This document shows, one piece after another, positions 45,331-56,083 of a DNA stretch of 64,000 nt. The stretch comes from Mycobacterium deserti. Lineage in GTDB: Bacteria; Actinomycetota; Actinomycetes; Mycobacteriales; Mycobacteriaceae. The first letter of the stretch is position 1. Every line of letters begins with the position of its first letter. Position numbers and translations under genes: made by a program. The notes under the pieces were generated by a model, which had not been told where the DNA came from, ran no database searches, and saw nothing but the letters and a program-made list of their open reading frames with translations. Location of the stretch: the NCBI RefSeq assembly GCF_025345615.1, contig NZ_JAODWD010000001.1:1057304-1121303 (forward strand), given 5' to 3'.

Positions 45331-46611
45331 GTGTTCGAAAGTCTGTTCGATATCGACCCGGCCGCCAGTGAGGCTCAGCTGAGGGCGGACGTCGAGCGCT
45401 TGGAGCGCCTGAAGTCCGCCGCTGCGGCGGCGCAGGCTCGCGCCACCGCGTTGTGGAGGACAAAGCGTCGTGCCGCCGAAGTGGCTGCCGGGGTGCCTGC
45501 AAGCCGGCGCGGGCGAGGGCTCGCTGCGGAAGTGGCGTTGGCGCGCCGGGATGCTCCGGCGCAGGGAGGCCGCCACCTCGGGCTTGCCACCGCCTTGGTC
45601 GAGGAGATGCCCTATACCCTTGCGGCTTTGGAGTCGGGAGTGCTGTCGGAATGGCGGGCCACCCTGATCGTGCGCGAACCGGCGTGTCTGAGCGTCGAGC
45701 ATCGCCGCCATTTGGATGCCGAGATGTGCGGCGACACAACCCGCCTCGACGGCTGGGGCGACAAGCGGATCGCTGCCGAAGCCAAGAAGATCGCTTGTAA
45801 ACTCGACGTCGGCGCCGTGGTGGACCGAAGCTCCAAGGCCGCCTCAGACCGGTGCGTGACCATTCGCCCGGCGCCCGACACGATGACCTGGGTGAAGGCG
45901 CTCTTGCCGGTGCGGCAGGGCGTGAGCGTGTATGCAGCGTTGAAGCGCGCCGCTGACACCACGTTCGACGACCGCTCCAGCGGCCAGATCATGGCGGACG
46001 AGTTGGTGGAGCGGGTGACGGGCCGCCCCGCCGCGCAACCGGTCGACGTGACGCTGAACCTCGTCATGGCCGACACCACACTCGCCGGTGACGACGACTC
46101 GCCCGCTTGGCTCGAGGAATACGGCACCGTCCCCGCCGCAATCGCCAGGGGGTTGATCGGTGATGCGACCACCGACGCCGCCGCCAAGGCCATGCTGCGC
46201 CGCCTGTACCGCCATCCGCGCAGCGGACAAATCGTCGCGTTGGAGTCGCAGGCTCGCATCTTTCCCAAGGGGCTGGCGGCATTCATCGGGCTGCGTGATC
46301 AAACTTGCCGGACACCCTTCTGTAACGCCCCGATTCGCCATCGCGACCACGCGGTGCCCAAGCACCGGGCCGGGCCCACCAGCGCGCGTAATGACCTCGG
46401 AGTCTGCGAGGCCTGCAACTATACCAAGGAAGCTCGTGGATGGACGGTGACGACCAGTGAACGCGACGGCCGACACCGCGCAGCGTTCACCACGCCTACC
46501 GGCGCGACATACCGATCCACGGCGCCGCCACTTCCCGGCCCGCCCATCCGAAGAGTCAGCCAGCTCGAAGGCCGACTCAGCGTCGACTTGGTTACGTTCG
46601 ACGCTGCGTGA
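45331..46611 (+). CDS. 13E12 repeat/DUF222 family HNH endonuclease-like protein
   Basis: The 426-aa protein has an N-terminal DUF222 region (about 10-300) and a C-terminal HNH domain: CRTPFCNAPIRHRDHAVPKH and CEACNYTKE supply the expected His, Asn and zinc-binding cysteines. Mycobacterial genomes carry many such genes, some tied to the REP13E12 element. I chose GTG 45331 (MFESLFDIDP); the frame is open back to 44182 but that part only shadows aspB. The end overlaps the acetoacetyl-CoA synthetase gene by 20 bases. Function is unproven. Confidence 0.88.
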   Translation: MFESLFDIDPAASEAQLRADVERLERLKSAAAAAQARATALWRTKRRAAEVAAGVPASRRGRGLAAEVALARRDAPAQGGRHLGLATALVEEMPYTLAALESGVLSEWRATLIVREPACLSVEHRRHLDAEMCGDTTRLDGWGDKRIAAEAKKIACKLDVGAVVDRSSKAASDRCVTIRPAPDTMTWVKALLPVRQGVSVYAALKRAADTTFDDRSSGQIMADELVERVTGRPAAQPVDVTLNLVMADTTLAGDDDSPAWLEEYGTVPAAIARGLIGDATTDAAAKAMLRRLYRHPRSGQIVALESQARIFPKGLAAFIGLRDQTCRTPFCNAPIRHRDHAVPKHRAGPTSARNDLGVCEACNYTKEARGWTVTTSERDGRHRAAFTTPTGATYRSTAPPLPGPPIRRVSQLEGRLSVDLVTFDAA

Positions 46612-48472
46612 CGTACCAATCCAGCAGCGCCGGATCATCGACGGCGCTGCGCTCCACGACTTTCGCCGCATCGGCGCCTTGGAAAAGTTTCTTGATCGGC
46701 ACCTCGAGCTTCTTACCCGTGCGTGTGTGTGGGACGCCTGGAGCGACGATCACCTCGTCGGGCACATGCCGGGGCGATACCTCATCGCGGATGGTCTTCT
46801 TGATGCGCTCACGCAGCTCGTCGGTCAGGTCGGCGTCATCGGCGAGCACCACGAACAACGGCATCCAGTATCCGCCGTCGGGCTGCTCGGCGCCGATGAC
46901 CAGGGCCTCGGCCACTTCCGGCAGCCGCTCGACCGCCTGATAGATGTCGGCGCTGCCCATGCGGATCCCGTGCCGGTTCAGCGTGGAGTCCGACCGCCCG
47001 TGCACGATGACGCTGCCGTGATCGGTGATGGTGATCCAGTCGCCGTGGCGCCAGACGCCCGGAAACGTCTCGAAATATGCGCTGCGATAACGGCTTCCGT
47101 CGGCATCATTCCAGAACGCGACCGGCATCGACGGCATCGGCTTGGTGATGACGAGTTCCCCCACCTCCCCTCGGACCGAACTGCCGGATTCGTCCCACGA
47201 ATCGAGTGCACAGCCCAGATACGGCGCAGACAGTTCGCCGGGCCATACCGGCACCGTACGGACGCCACCGATGAATGCCGACACCACATCGGTACCACCA
47301 CTTATCGACGCCACCTGGATGTGCTCGCCGACGTTGTCGCTCAGCCACAGCGACGACGACGGTGGCAGCGAGGATCCCGTGATCCCGACGAGCCTCAACG
47401 CCGACAGGTCATGCTCCTTGCGGGGTACCGCGCCCGCCTTGGCGCAGCCGAGCACGTAGCCGGGGCTGGTTCCCAGAACCGTCGCACCGACACGAGCGGC
47501 GATGTCCCACAACATATCCGGCTTCGGATGGTTGGGGCTGCCGTCGTAGCAGACGATCGTCGCGCCGACGAGCAGACCGGCGACCTGGAAATTCCACATC
47601 ATCCAACTCGGACTCGTATACCAGAAGAAGACGTCGTCACTACCGATGTCGGACTGCAGGGCGATGGCCTTGAGGTGCTCGAGCACGACACCGCCGTGCC
47701 CGTGCATGATGCCCTTCGGAAGCCCCGTGGTGCCGGACGAGAACAAGATCCACAGCGGATGGTCGAACTCGACGGGTTCGGTGTCGAGTTCGCCGTCGTC
47801 GGTTTCGGTCAGTTCTGAGGCCATCACCGTTGCGCGCAGCGTCGGCAGTCCGTCTCTGAGAGCGGCGATGTCGGCGCTCTTGTCGTGGTACTTGCCGCCG
47901 TACCGGTAGCCGTCCGCAGTGACCAGCACGACCGGGTCGAGTTGGCCGAGGCGGTCCAGCGCGGCCTTGGCCGAGTAATCCTGCCCGCAGGCACTCCAGA
48001 TCGCACCGATGCTCGCCGTTGCCAGGAACGCGATGACCGCTTCCGGGATGTTGGGCACGTAGCCGATCACCCGGTCGCCGGGAGATACGCCCAGCGAGCG
48101 CAGCTTTCGAGCGAAAGCCGCTGTGCGACCGATTAACTCGGCCCAGGAAAGCTCGGTGGTGCTGTCCTCACCCACGTAGATGATCGCCGGTCGGTCGGTG
48201 CGGGCGTTGCGGATGACCTGGTCGACGTAGTTGAGCCGGGTGCCCGCGAACCACGTCGCACCGGGCATCGTGTCGTCGCTCAGCACCTGCTCGGGACGCT
48301 CACCGAGATCGAAGTAGTCCCAGAGCGCGCCCCAGAACGCCGCGGGCTGGTCGACGGACCATTGCCACAACGAGCGGTAGTCGGAATCCTGGTCCACGAA
48401 CCGCGCGAAGTCGGTCACCCGTGCTTCGGTGATGTCCTGTTCGGTCGGCTCCCATTGCGGCGTCGCCGTCAT
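46592..48472 (-). CDS. Acetoacetyl-CoA synthetase
   Basis: The 626-aa ANL ligase has the acetoacetate-CoA ligase N-terminal extension (about 1-100, FARFVDQDSDYRSLWQWSVD), the P-loop LFSSGTTGLPKGIMHG, SISGGTDVVSAFIGG, and the C-terminal TRTGKKLEVPIKK lysine. It activates acetoacetate directly with ATP and CoA. ATG 48472 overlaps the stop of the 3-hydroxybutyrate dehydrogenase gene, and a transporter precedes that, giving a complete ketone-body route. It could also use acetoacetate released by the BKACE enzyme at 700-1584. Confidence 0.92.
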   Translation of the reverse strand: MTATPQWEPTEQDITEARVTDFARFVDQDSDYRSLWQWSVDQPAAFWGALWDYFDLGERPEQVLSDDTMPGATWFAGTRLNYVDQVIRNARTDRPAIIYVGEDSTTELSWAELIGRTAAFARKLRSLGVSPGDRVIGYVPNIPEAVIAFLATASIGAIWSACGQDYSAKAALDRLGQLDPVVLVTADGYRYGGKYHDKSADIAALRDGLPTLRATVMASELTETDDGELDTEPVEFDHPLWILFSSGTTGLPKGIMHGHGGVVLEHLKAIALQSDIGSDDVFFWYTSPSWMMWNFQVAGLLVGATIVCYDGSPNHPKPDMLWDIAARVGATVLGTSPGYVLGCAKAGAVPRKEHDLSALRLVGITGSSLPPSSSLWLSDNVGEHIQVASISGGTDVVSAFIGGVRTVPVWPGELSAPYLGCALDSWDESGSSVRGEVGELVITKPMPSMPVAFWNDADGSRYRSAYFETFPGVWRHGDWITITDHGSVIVHGRSDSTLNRHGIRMGSADIYQAVERLPEVAEALVIGAEQPDGGYWMPLFVVLADDADLTDELRERIKKTIRDEVSPRHVPDEVIVAPGVPHTRTGKKLEVPIKKLFQGADAAKVVERSAVDDPALLDWYVTQRRT

Positions 48473-49215
48473 CGCGCGCTCCAGCCGCCGTCCATGGTGT
48501 AGGACGCTCCCGTCACCATCCCTGCGGCCGGTGCGGCGAGCCAGCACACCAGCGACGCAACCTCTTCGGGCTCCACGAGACGCTTGATGGCGCTCTCCTT
48601 CAACAGGATGTTCTCCACAACCTCGTCCTCACCGATGCCGTGCGTGCGCGCCTGGTCCCCGATCTGCTTGGTCACCAACGCGGTCCGAACGTACCCCGGA
48701 TCGACACAGTTGCTCGTGACTTCGTGGGGACCGCCTTCGAGTGCGGTCACCTTCGACAAACCTTCCAACGCGTGTTTGGCCGTGACGTACGCGGATTTGT
48801 ACTCCGACGCCCGCAGGCCGTGCACCGAGGAGATGTTGATGATCCGGCCGAACTTGCGCTCGTACATGTGCGGCAGCGCAGCGCGGATCAGGAGGAACGG
48901 TGCCTCCACCATCAGAGCGAGCATGAACCTGAACCGTTCGGGCGGAAAGTCCGGGATCGGGCTGACGTGCTGAATCCCGGCATTGTTGACCAGGATGTCG
49001 GTTTCGAGCTTGAGATCTTCGAGGGCGGTGACATCGGAAAGGTCGACGGCCCAGGCCTTTCCGCCGATCTCGTCGGCGACCGACTTGGCACCGACGTCGT
49101 CGAGGTCGGCGACCGTGACCGTCGCGCCGCGTGAGGCGAGTTCCCGCGCACAGGCCGCGCCGATCCCGCTCGCACCACCGGTGACCAGCGCGGTGCGTCC
49201 GGCGAGATCGGTCAT
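48469..49215 (-). CDS. 3-hydroxybutyrate dehydrogenase (SDR)
   Basis: The 248-aa SDR has TGGASGIGAACA, NNAGIQHVSPI, the catalytic Ser in NISSVHGLRAS and YVTAKHA, with NIQ/H residues and C-terminal GYVRTALVTKQI typical of D-3-hydroxybutyrate dehydrogenase. It oxidises 3-hydroxybutyrate to acetoacetate with NAD. ATG 49215 overlaps the transporter stop. The long frame upstream is a shadow of the transporter gene. Confidence 0.9.
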   Translation of the reverse strand: MTDLAGRTALVTGGASGIGAACARELASRGATVTVADLDDVGAKSVADEIGGKAWAVDLSDVTALEDLKLETDILVNNAGIQHVSPIPDFPPERFRFMLALMVEAPFLLIRAALPHMYERKFGRIINISSVHGLRASEYKSAYVTAKHALEGLSKVTALEGGPHEVTSNCVDPGYVRTALVTKQIGDQARTHGIGEDEVVENILLKESAIKRLVEPEEVASLVCWLAAPAAGMVTGASYTMDGGWSAR

Positions 49216-50582
49216 ACGACGCCCGCCTTGGCGAGCTGCTCGCGATCTGCCTCGTCGAGGGCCTTCAGGTCGATGCCGTTGGTCTCGCGGGTGAACCATG
49301 CGGCCACCAGCGTGATCGCCGCAGCGCCTGCAAGATAGACCGCGATCGGCACCCACGTACCGAACTTGTCGAGCAACCAGGTGGCGATCGCCGGTGCCAG
49401 CGATCCGGCGACGATCGAGGTGACCTGATAGCCAAGCGACACGCCGGAATACCGCATCCGGGTGGGGAACATCTCGGCCATGATCGCCGGCTGCGGTGCG
49501 TACATGAAGGCGTGGATCACCAAGCCGAGGATGACCGCGCCCATGATCAGCAGATAGTCGCCGCTGTTCATCATCGGGAAGGCGAAGAAGCCCCATGTGG
49601 CCGCCAGAATGGTGCCGACGATGTACACCGGCCTGCGACCATAGCGGTCGGACAACCGACCGATCTGCGGGATCACCAGGAAGTGCACCGCATGCGCGGC
49701 CAACAGCCACCACAGGATGTCGCTGGTGTCGGCACCGACGTGAGTCTTGAGGTAGACGATCGAGAACGTGACGACGAGGTAGTACATGATGTTCTCGGCG
49801 AACCGCAGACCCATCGCGGTGAAAACGCCGCGGGGGTAACGCCTCAGCACCTCGAACACGCCGTATGACACGGCTTTGACCCGTTCGACCTCTTCTTGGG
49901 CCGCGATGAAGATCGGCGCGTCGGTGACCTTGGTGCGGATGTAGTAGCCGACGAGCACCACGACCGCGGACAACCAGAACGCCACGCGCCATCCCCACGA
50001 CAGGAAGGCATCGTCGGGCAATACGTTGGTCAGCACCAGCAGCACGACAGTGGCGAGCATGTTGCCAACAGGGACCGCGGCCTGCGGCCAGCTGGCCCAG
50101 AACGCGCGGTCCTTGTTCGGGCTGTGCTCGGCGACGAGCAAGACCGCGCCGCCCCATTCACCGCCGACTGCAAAGCCCTGCATGAACCGCAGGACGACGA
50201 GCAGGATCGGCGCCCATACTCCGATCTGCGCATAGGTCGGCAGACACCCCATCAGGAAGGTCACCGCGCCGACGAGCAGGATGGCGAACTGGAGCAGTTT
50301 CTTGCGGCCGTACTTGTCGCCGAAGTGCCCGAACACTATGCCGCCAAGGGGCCGCGCCACGAAGCCGACCGCATAGGTCAGCAGCGCGGCGATGAGCCCA
50401 CTGGCCTCGCTGGTCCCTTCGGCGAAGAACACCTTGTTGAATACGAGCGTGGCCGCCGTGGCGTAGAGAAAGAACTCGTACCACTCGACGACGGTGCCCG
50501 CCATCGAGGCGACCACGACGCGTTTGAGGCCGGTCGATACGGACGCGGAATCGCTGCCCGTTGGCTCGTTGGTGACGCTCAT
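49212..50582 (-). CDS. MHS-family MFS transporter (probable 3-hydroxybutyrate/ketone-body importer)
   Basis: The 456-aa 12-helix transporter belongs to the metabolite:H+ symporter family: GTVVEWYEFFLYATAA in helix 1, GHFGDKYGRKK between helices 2 and 3, RFMQGFAVGGEWGGA, and GRLSDRYGRRP. The start is ATG 50582 behind GAAGGAG, which removes an unrelated N-terminal stretch. Its operon partners oxidise and activate ketone bodies, so uptake of 3-hydroxybutyrate or acetoacetate is the likely role; this is inferred from context. Confidence 0.88.
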   Translation of the reverse strand: MSVTNEPTGSDSASVSTGLKRVVVASMAGTVVEWYEFFLYATAATLVFNKVFFAEGTSEASGLIAALLTYAVGFVARPLGGIVFGHFGDKYGRKKLLQFAILLVGAVTFLMGCLPTYAQIGVWAPILLVVLRFMQGFAVGGEWGGAVLLVAEHSPNKDRAFWASWPQAAVPVGNMLATVVLLVLTNVLPDDAFLSWGWRVAFWLSAVVVLVGYYIRTKVTDAPIFIAAQEEVERVKAVSYGVFEVLRRYPRGVFTAMGLRFAENIMYYLVVTFSIVYLKTHVGADTSDILWWLLAAHAVHFLVIPQIGRLSDRYGRRPVYIVGTILAATWGFFAFPMMNSGDYLLIMGAVILGLVIHAFMYAPQPAIMAEMFPTRMRYSGVSLGYQVTSIVAGSLAPAIATWLLDKFGTWVPIAVYLAGAAAITLVAAWFTRETNGIDLKALDEADREQLAKAGVV

Positions 50583-50625
50583 CGAGTGCTCCTTCGACTG
50601 TGATGGCGGACACAGATGCTTGTGA

Positions 50626-50641
50626 GTATCCGTGCAGATAC
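50626..50641. promoter_or_regulatory. Candidate LysR-type operator in the ketone-body divergent promoter
   Basis: GTATC (50626-50630), CGTGCA, GATAC (50637-50641) is a perfect 5-bp inverted repeat with a 6-base centre, lying between the transporter and the divergent LysR gene. A second short repeat, TGCA-AAAA-TGCA, occurs at 50678-50689 near the regulator start. Both are plausible regulator contacts. Confidence 0.45.
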
Positions 50642-50692
50642 CCACCGCCCGCAATGGCCAAAACTGCAGGAGCGATCTGCAAAAATGCACTT

Positions 50693-51619
50693 GTGCCGTC
50701 TCCTGCGATCGAGCCGCCCGGTCGAAGGCCCAGCGCCGACGACCTCCTGGTGTTGCTGGCCGTCGGTCGCTCCGGCCGCTACAACACCGCCGCCGAGGAA
50801 CTCGGCCTCAACCACACGACGATCTCGCGACGCATCGCGGCACTCGAGCAGACACTGGGCGGTCGGGTCTTGGCCCGGGTGGCCGGCGGATGGGAGCTCA
50901 CCGACCTCGGGCGCGAAGCGCTCTCGGCCGCAGAAGCCGTCGAGTCGGCCGTCCGGTCCCTGACCGTCGACACCGGAGGCCGTCGGACACTGGAAGGCGT
51001 CGTGCGGATATCGGCCACCGACGGTTTCTCGGCCTACATCGCCGCCCCGGCCGCCGCTGAAGTGCAACGCGCGCATCCCAGGGTTGCCGTCGAAATCGTG
51101 GCCGCGACGCGACGCGCCACCCAGCAGCGCTCGGGCCTGGACGTCGAAGTGGTGGTCGGCGAACCGAAGGTGCACCGGGCGAAAGCCATTCGACTCGGCG
51201 ACTACTGCCTCGGCCTCTACGGCGCGCGCGGCTACCTCGCCGAGCACGGCACGCCAGCGAGCATCGCGGACCTGGCCCGGTATCCCCTGGTCTACTTCAT
51301 CGATTCGATGCTGCAGGTCGACGACCTCGACGTGGCGACGAGCTTCGCTCCCGCCATGCGCGAATCCGTCACCTCCACGAACGTTTTCGTGCACGTGGAG
51401 GCGACGCGCGCCGCCGCCGGACTCGGGTTGCTGCCGTGCTTCATGGCCGACCGCCACGAGGACCTGGTCCGCGTGCTGCCCGCCGACGTGGCCGTGCAGT
51501 TGACCTACTGGCTCGTCACCCGCGCCGAAACGCTGCGCAGGCCCGAGGTCGCGGCCGTGGTCGAGGCGATCCGCACTCGGGTCGCCAATCAGCGTGAGGT
51601 GCTCCTCGGGGGCCGCTAA
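50693..51619 (+). CDS. LysR-family regulator, divergent from the ketone-body operon
   Basis: The 308-aa protein has an N-terminal winged helix (about 10-70, NTAAEELGLNHTTISRRIAA) and a LysR ligand domain. I placed the start at GTG 50693 (MPSPAIEPPG); the frame is open to 50600 but the extra residues are rich in Cys and Pro and unlike a regulator start, and neither choice has a well-spaced ribosome site. The divergent layout with transporter-dehydrogenase-ligase indicates that it controls them, probably with acetoacetate or 3-hydroxybutyrate as signal. Confidence 0.82.
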   Translation: MPSPAIEPPGRRPSADDLLVLLAVGRSGRYNTAAEELGLNHTTISRRIAALEQTLGGRVLARVAGGWELTDLGREALSAAEAVESAVRSLTVDTGGRRTLEGVVRISATDGFSAYIAAPAAAEVQRAHPRVAVEIVAATRRATQQRSGLDVEVVVGEPKVHRAKAIRLGDYCLGLYGARGYLAEHGTPASIADLARYPLVYFIDSMLQVDDLDVATSFAPAMRESVTSTNVFVHVEATRAAAGLGLLPCFMADRHEDLVRVLPADVAVQLTYWLVTRAETLRRPEVAAVVEAIRTRVANQREVLLGGR

Positions 51620-51628
51620 CGTCAGAAC

Positions 51629-52396
51629 ATGCCGTTTCTCGACCATCCGAAAGGCCCGGCGTACTACCGCCACTGGCCGGCCGCCGAGCCCCGTGCCGCC
51701 GTCATCTTCCTGCACGGCTTCGGCGAGCACACCGGCGTCTATCACCGCTACGCCTTCGCCCTCAACGCCGCCGGTATCGACCTGTGGGCAGTCGACCAGT
51801 TCGGCCACGGGCTCAGCCAGGGCGAACGCGGCGACTTCGGGTCCATCGAGCAAAGCTCGGAGCTGGCCGACACCCTGACCGAGCTGGCTTCGCGCCACAG
51901 GCCGGGGTTGCCGTTGATCGCCCAGGGCCACTCGTTCGGTTCGATCGTCACGCTGCTGCGCTTGCTGGGCCAGCCCGACCGTTACCGCGCCGGTGTCATC
52001 TCCGGCGCCCCGCTGGTCCCCGTCCCAGGGATGCTCGACAACGACACCTCGTTCGACCTCGATCCGGGTTGGCTGTCCGCCGACCCGTTCTATCTCGACT
52101 CGCTCGAAAACGATCCGCTGGCGTTCGTCGACGCCGATGGAGCTCCGTTGGCGCGCGAGCTGGACCGGGCCTGGGACCGGCTCGGCGCCGACTTGCCGAA
52201 GCTCGCGGTGCCGACCCTGGCCGTCCACGGCGTCAACGATCCGATTGCCCAGATCGGCGCCGTCCGCGCCTACGCGGAACAAATAGAACCGTTGCAGCTC
52301 AAAGCGTTTGACGGTGGTCGCCACGACATTCTGAACGACACGATGCACCGCGAGGTGGCCGAGACAATCATCGACTTCCTGAACGGCTCGATCTAG
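51629..52396 (+). CDS. Alpha/beta hydrolase, monoacylglycerol-lipase/lysophospholipase-like
   Basis: The 255-aa serine hydrolase has the oxyanion HGFGEHTGVYHRYA segment, the nucleophile GHSFGS, the acid in HGVNDPIA and the histidine in GGRHDILND. This arrangement is typical of Hydrolase_4/monoacylglycerol lipases. It follows the LysR gene by nine bases and converges on hsaB with a four-base overlap. M. tuberculosis has nat here; no nat-like gene is present in this window. Confidence 0.88.
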   Translation: MPFLDHPKGPAYYRHWPAAEPRAAVIFLHGFGEHTGVYHRYAFALNAAGIDLWAVDQFGHGLSQGERGDFGSIEQSSELADTLTELASRHRPGLPLIAQGHSFGSIVTLLRLLGQPDRYRAGVISGAPLVPVPGMLDNDTSFDLDPGWLSADPFYLDSLENDPLAFVDADGAPLARELDRAWDRLGADLPKLAVPTLAVHGVNDPIAQIGAVRAYAEQIEPLQLKAFDGGRHDILNDTMHREVAETIIDFLNGSI

Positions 52397-52958
52397 AGCC
52401 AGGTGTCCTCGGTGGTGGCGGTGAGGAACGCCTCCAAGTCGTCGCGCCAGTGCGCCGGGGTGTTCTTGTCCGGTTCGATCCCGGTGTATTGCCCCCGGTA
52501 GAACAGCAGCGGACGCGGCTTCCTGTGCGGCACGTCCGACATCGACTTCACCGCGCCGAAGACGACGAAATGGTCGCCGCCGTCATGCACCGAATCCACC
52601 GTGCAGTCGATGTGCGCCAACGTCCCCGAGATGATGGGAGACCCGAGTTCCGAGGGCAGCCAGTCGATCCCGGCGAACTTGTCGGGCTCTCTGGAACCGA
52701 ACCGGGCCGAGACGTCCTTCTGCTTCTCGTGCAGCACGTTGACGCAGAAGTGCCCGCTGGCCTCGATCGCCTGCCACGACCGCGACACCTTTGTCGGACA
52801 GAACAGGACCAGCGGCGGTTCCAACGAAAGCGCCGCGAACGACTGGCATGCGAACCCGACGGGCGCACCGTCGTGCATGGTCGTGATCACCGTGATGCCC
52901 GTGCAGAACTGCCCGAGCACATTGCGGAACGTGCGGGGGTCGATATCCGGAGAACTCA

Positions 52959-52959
<1 letters not shown>
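52393..52959 (-). CDS. hsaB: HsaB, flavin reductase of the 3-HSA hydroxylase
   Basis: The 188-aa flavin reductase-like protein (GQFCTGITVITTMHDGAPVG at the start, SFAALSLEPPLVLFC) supplies reduced flavin to HsaA. GTG 52959 overlaps the hsaC stop by one base, and the length equals that of M. tuberculosis HsaB (Rv3567c), which supports this start over the longer frame. It is the last gene of hsaA-D-C-B. Confidence 0.93.
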
Positions 52960-53864
<905 letters not shown>

Positions 53865-53867
53865 CTA

Positions 53868-54752
<885 letters not shown>

Positions 54753-55937
54753 TTAAACCATCGTGTCCTGCGGCGGCAGCCCGAAGGCGTCGTTACCGAA
54801 GATCAAATAGGCGCGCTCGGGCTCATTGGCCGCGTGCACCCGACCCGCGTGGGCGTCGCGCCAGAACCGCTGCACGGGCTGATCGAGATTCAGCGCGGTG
54901 GCACCAGAGGCCTCGAACAGCAGGTCGATCGACGCGATCGCGCGGGCGGTCGCACGCACCTGGTCGCGGCGCGCGCGGGCGCGCAATTCGAACGGAATCT
55001 CCTTGCCCGCCTGCAGCAGGGCGTATTCGTCGGAGACGTTGCCGATCAGCTGGCGCCAGCCGGCGTCGATATCGCTGGCGGCCTCGGCGATGCGGATCTT
55101 GGCGAACGGGTCATCCTTGGACTTCTCGCCGGCGAACGCGGCGCGCACTCGCTTGCCCTGGTGCTCGACGTGGGCGGCGTAGGCGCCGTATGCCATTCCC
55201 ATGATCGGGGCGCTGATTGTCGTGGGATGCATGGTGCCCCAAGGCATCTTGTACACCGGCGCGGTGTTGTTCTCGTATCCGCCCGCGGTGCCGTCGTTCA
55301 TCGCCTTGTAGGACAGGAACCGGTGGCGCGGAACGAAGACGTCCTTGACGACGACGGTGTTGCTACCGGTGCCCTTGAGCCCCACCACATTCCAGACGTC
55401 GTCGATCCGGTACTCGCTGCGCGGGATCAGGAAGCTGCCGAAGTCCACCGGCCGGCCGTCCTTGATCACCGGGCCGCCGAGGAACGCCCACGTCGCGTGA
55501 TCACAGCCGGAAGACCACTGCCACGCGCCGCTGACCAGATAGCCGCCGTCGACAACCGTGCCCGCGCCCATCGGCGCGTACGAGGACGACACCCGAACGG
55601 TCGGATCGTCACCCCAGACCTCGTCCTGGGCCTGCTGGTCGAACAGCGCCAGGTGCCAGTTGTGCACACCGATGATCGAACTGACCCAGCCCGTGGACCC
55701 GCACGCGCTGGCGATGCGGCGGACAGCCTCGTAGAACGCGCTCGGGTCGCACTGGAGCCCGCCCCACTGCTCGGGCTGCAACAGCTTGAAGAAGCCCACC
55801 TCGTCGAGTTCGTTGACGGTCTCGTCGGGGAGGCGCCGCAGGTCCTCGGCCGCCTGCGCGCGCTTGGCGATCAACGGCAGCAGATCGTCGATGCCGGCTA
55901 GGACCGACTGCACGTCGCGCTGTTCAATGGACGTCAC
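54753..55937 (-). CDS. hsaA: HsaA, oxygenase of the 3-HSA hydroxylase
   Basis: The 394-aa protein has the acyl-CoA-dehydrogenase fold of flavin-dependent two-component hydroxylases (GFFKLLQPEQWGGLQ, CGSTGWVSSIIGVHNWHLAL). With HsaB it hydroxylates 3-HSA to the catechol 3,4-DHSA. GTG 55937 has GGGAGG seven bases upstream. The operon hsaA-D-C-B starts here, under the KstR site at 55976-55989. Confidence 0.94.
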   Translation of the reverse strand: MTSIEQRDVQSVLAGIDDLLPLIAKRAQAAEDLRRLPDETVNELDEVGFFKLLQPEQWGGLQCDPSAFYEAVRRIASACGSTGWVSSIIGVHNWHLALFDQQAQDEVWGDDPTVRVSSSYAPMGAGTVVDGGYLVSGAWQWSSGCDHATWAFLGGPVIKDGRPVDFGSFLIPRSEYRIDDVWNVVGLKGTGSNTVVVKDVFVPRHRFLSYKAMNDGTAGGYENNTAPVYKMPWGTMHPTTISAPIMGMAYGAYAAHVEHQGKRVRAAFAGEKSKDDPFAKIRIAEAASDIDAGWRQLIGNVSDEYALLQAGKEIPFELRARARRDQVRATARAIASIDLLFEASGATALNLDQPVQRFWRDAHAGRVHAANEPERAYLIFGNDAFGLPPQDTMV

Positions 55938-55975
55938 TGGTTTGCCTCCCGGGAGCTAAGGACCTGAAAGAAGAT

Positions 55976-55989
55976 TAGAACACGTTACG
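55976..55989. promoter_or_regulatory. KstR operator 1 (hsaA side)
   Basis: TAGAACACGTTACG fits TnnAACnnGTTnnA except for the last base. It lies 39 bases upstream of the hsaA start. A second, perfect site for kshB follows 55 bases further along. Confidence 0.85.
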
Positions 55990-56043
55990 ATTTGTGTCGA
56001 GGAGCGCGTTGCTACGGCCGCTAGACCTGCGGACATCCATTTC

Positions 56044-56057
56044 TGTAACCTGTTCTA
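56044..56057. promoter_or_regulatory. KstR operator 2 (kshB side)
   Basis: TGTAACCTGTTCTA matches TnnAACnnGTTnnA at every fixed base. It lies 27 bases before the kshB GTG at 56084. With site 1 it makes the hsaA/kshB divergent promoter a double-operator region. Confidence 0.92.
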
Positions 56058-56083
56058 GTTATGACACGTAGAAGGGGCGTTAG

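Noticed and set aside
45331..46611. Complete mobile element around the HNH gene
   Set aside because: No terminal repeats, target duplication, integrase or transposase was seen; a single 13E12-family gene is not enough.
49216..50157. Extension making a 562-aa protein with the 3-hydroxybutyrate dehydrogenase
   Set aside because: It reads the transporter gene in a wrong frame; the dehydrogenase starts at ATG 49215 with an ATGA overlap.
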